In this document: piece after piece, positions 24,864 through 26,991 of the stretch
How the letters are laid out: each line of letters opens with the position of its first letter
Numbering within the stretch: the first letter of the stretch is position 1
DNA from: Collinsella aerofaciens
GTDB taxonomy: Bacteria > Actinomycetota > Coriobacteriia > Coriobacteriales > Coriobacteriaceae
Assembly (NCBI RefSeq): GCF_028209885.1
Contig: NZ_JAQLEM010000020.1
Location: 12,853-39,843 of the forward strand
DNA: 26,991 nucleotides
Reading direction: 5' to 3'
Made by a program: the position numbers and the translations under genes
Notes under the pieces: model-generated
Databases searched by the model: none
Seen by the model: the letters and a program-made list of their open reading frames with translations, nothing else
What the model was told of the DNA's origin: nothing

Positions 24864-25838
24864 ATGAACGGTTCGCATCTCGTTAAGATTTCCCGCCGCA
24901 GGGGAACCAAGTACACATTTACCATCAAGCGGAACATCACTATTGTGCGTGGCGATAGTGGCACGGGTAAGACGACACTGTTTGACATGGTCGCAGACTA
25001 CATGCGAACGGGCGAGCAGTCGGGTGTTTCCTTGCAATGCGATTGTCCCTGTGTCGCCCTGACCGATTATGATTGGCGAAACCAGCTTTCGTCCGTTCAT
25101 GACTCGATTGTATTTGTCGACGAGGGCTTAAAAGAGATCCATTCTGATGAGTTTGCCCATCATGTGCTGTATTCCTCGAATTATTTCGTGCTGATCTCAA
25201 GGGCTGATTTCCCCAATCTTCCGTATAGCGTGGATGAGATTTACAAGATTAAGACGAGCGGAAAATACCATTCTTTCGTCCCTGTTTATCAAGATCGCGG
25301 GAATCATCGTTATGCTATTTCCCGGTCGGCGCCAAAACAGGACTTTTCTATCCTTCTATGCGAGGACAGTAAGTCTGGTTTCCAGTTCTTTGAACGGCAT
25401 TTCGCTGACAGTGAGCTTACCTGCGCTTCGGCCATGACGAACAGCGCGATTTTGGGCTGGTTGGATCAGCATTTCGACGATCGCGTGTTTGTTGTCGCGG
25501 ACGGAGCGGCATTTGGGTGCCATGCGGACCGCGTCCTTAAGCTGCAAGACATTCATCGCGATACTGTTACGGTTTGTCTTCCCGAGTCATTCGAGTGGCT
25601 TCTGCTGAGCTCTGGCGTAATTTCAAGGTTAGATGTTAAGACGGTTTTGGAAACCCCAGAAGCCTTTGTAAACAGTGAGAAGTTTAAAAGCTGGGAAGAC
25701 TTCTTCTATAAGTACTTACGCGATAAAACCGGGAATTCGGTCTTCCGGTACGACAAAGACTGCATTCCGGAGGCGTTTTGTAGGGGAAGTAATTCTGCGA
25801 AGGTCATGGCTCTTATCGCATGCCGAAATGTCCGATAG
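24864..25838 (+). CDS. P-loop ATPase-like protein with possible TOPRIM-like C-terminal part
   Basis: A 324-residue soluble protein of unknown function. The N-terminal part has a Walker A motif G30-DSGTG-K36-T37-T38 right after a short beta lead-in (FTIKRNITIVRG), and a Walker B-like SIVFVDEG with D86-E87. No ABC signature is seen and the ATPase part is short. The C-terminal half has ILLCEDSKSGFQFFERHF (E167), VFVVADGAAFG (D213) and CLPESFEWLLL (E241, E244), an order of acidic residues that recalls TOPRIM/OLD-type or DUF4435-type nucleases; this resemblance is tentative. ATG 24864 has AGGTG 6 nt upstream; a GTG at 24855 is the alternative. It is coupled to the DUF4869-like gene. Confidence 0.75.
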   Translation: MNGSHLVKISRRRGTKYTFTIKRNITIVRGDSGTGKTTLFDMVADYMRTGEQSGVSLQCDCPCVALTDYDWRNQLSSVHDSIVFVDEGLKEIHSDEFAHHVLYSSNYFVLISRADFPNLPYSVDEIYKIKTSGKYHSFVPVYQDRGNHRYAISRSAPKQDFSILLCEDSKSGFQFFERHFADSELTCASAMTNSAILGWLDQHFDDRVFVVADGAAFGCHADRVLKLQDIHRDTVTVCLPESFEWLLLSSGVISRLDVKTVLETPEAFVNSEKFKSWEDFFYKYLRDKTGNSVFRYDKDCIPEAFCRGSNSAKVMALIACRNVR

Positions 25839-25847
25839 TTTTGTTGA

Positions 25848-26933
<1,086 letters not shown>

Positions 26934-26991
26934 GACCGCATCCCGGCGAACCGCACCGCGGGGCGCCCGCGCGGGGACGCAGGGCATGGGG

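Overview
The window looks like a chromosomal cell-surface locus of a Gram-positive gut actinobacterium, most likely a Coriobacteriia member such as Collinsella. This is an inference from three things: secreted proteins built of GW/aromatic cell-wall-binding repeats next to a lic-type choline locus, house-type GC-rich rml genes beside AT-richer polysaccharide genes, and the overall gene style. No rRNA, tRNA, CRISPR array or transposase was seen.

Layout. (1) Positions 1-2986: the 3' part of one repeat protein and a complete second one (C39-like peptidase at its C-terminus). They share a GC-rich 183-bp repeat module and a ~500-bp direct repeat in the same reading frame. (2) 3048-5764, minus strand: a phosphocholine operon with a winged-HTH/LicC/LicA fusion followed by a LicB-like permease. 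Its promoter faces away from the next gene, and both overlap a palindrome with symmetric outer half-sites (5784-5860). (3) 5930-10214: two more secreted repeat proteins, ending in NlpC/P60 and in a YkuD L,D-transpeptidase domain. (4) 10365-18687: an AT-rich surface-polysaccharide cluster with a glycosyltransferase, LicD, a flippase, UDP-GlcNAc 2-epimerase, a DPM1-like GT2 plus DUF2304 pair, another GT2 and a DUF2142 membrane protein. (5) 18799-20646: a fourth complete repeat protein with an Ig-like domain and a CHAP/NlpC-like end. (6) 20794-23265, minus strand: a large tandem GT2 glycosyltransferase. (7) 23422-26933: GC-rich rmlA and rmlB, separated by a compositionally different two-gene unit (DUF4869-like protein plus a P-loop protein with a possible TOPRIM-like C-terminus).

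How it may work together (inference): LicB imports choline, the LicA part phosphorylates it, the LicC part makes CDP-choline, and LicD transfers phosphocholine to a polysaccharide made by the 10-19 kb cluster and dTDP-sugar genes. The repeat proteins would then dock on the phosphocholine and present four different cysteine-based wall-active domains. The shared divergent control region suggests that choline decoration and at least one choline-binding hydrolase are co-regulated. The least explained element is the DUF4869/P-loop pair between rmlA and rmlB.
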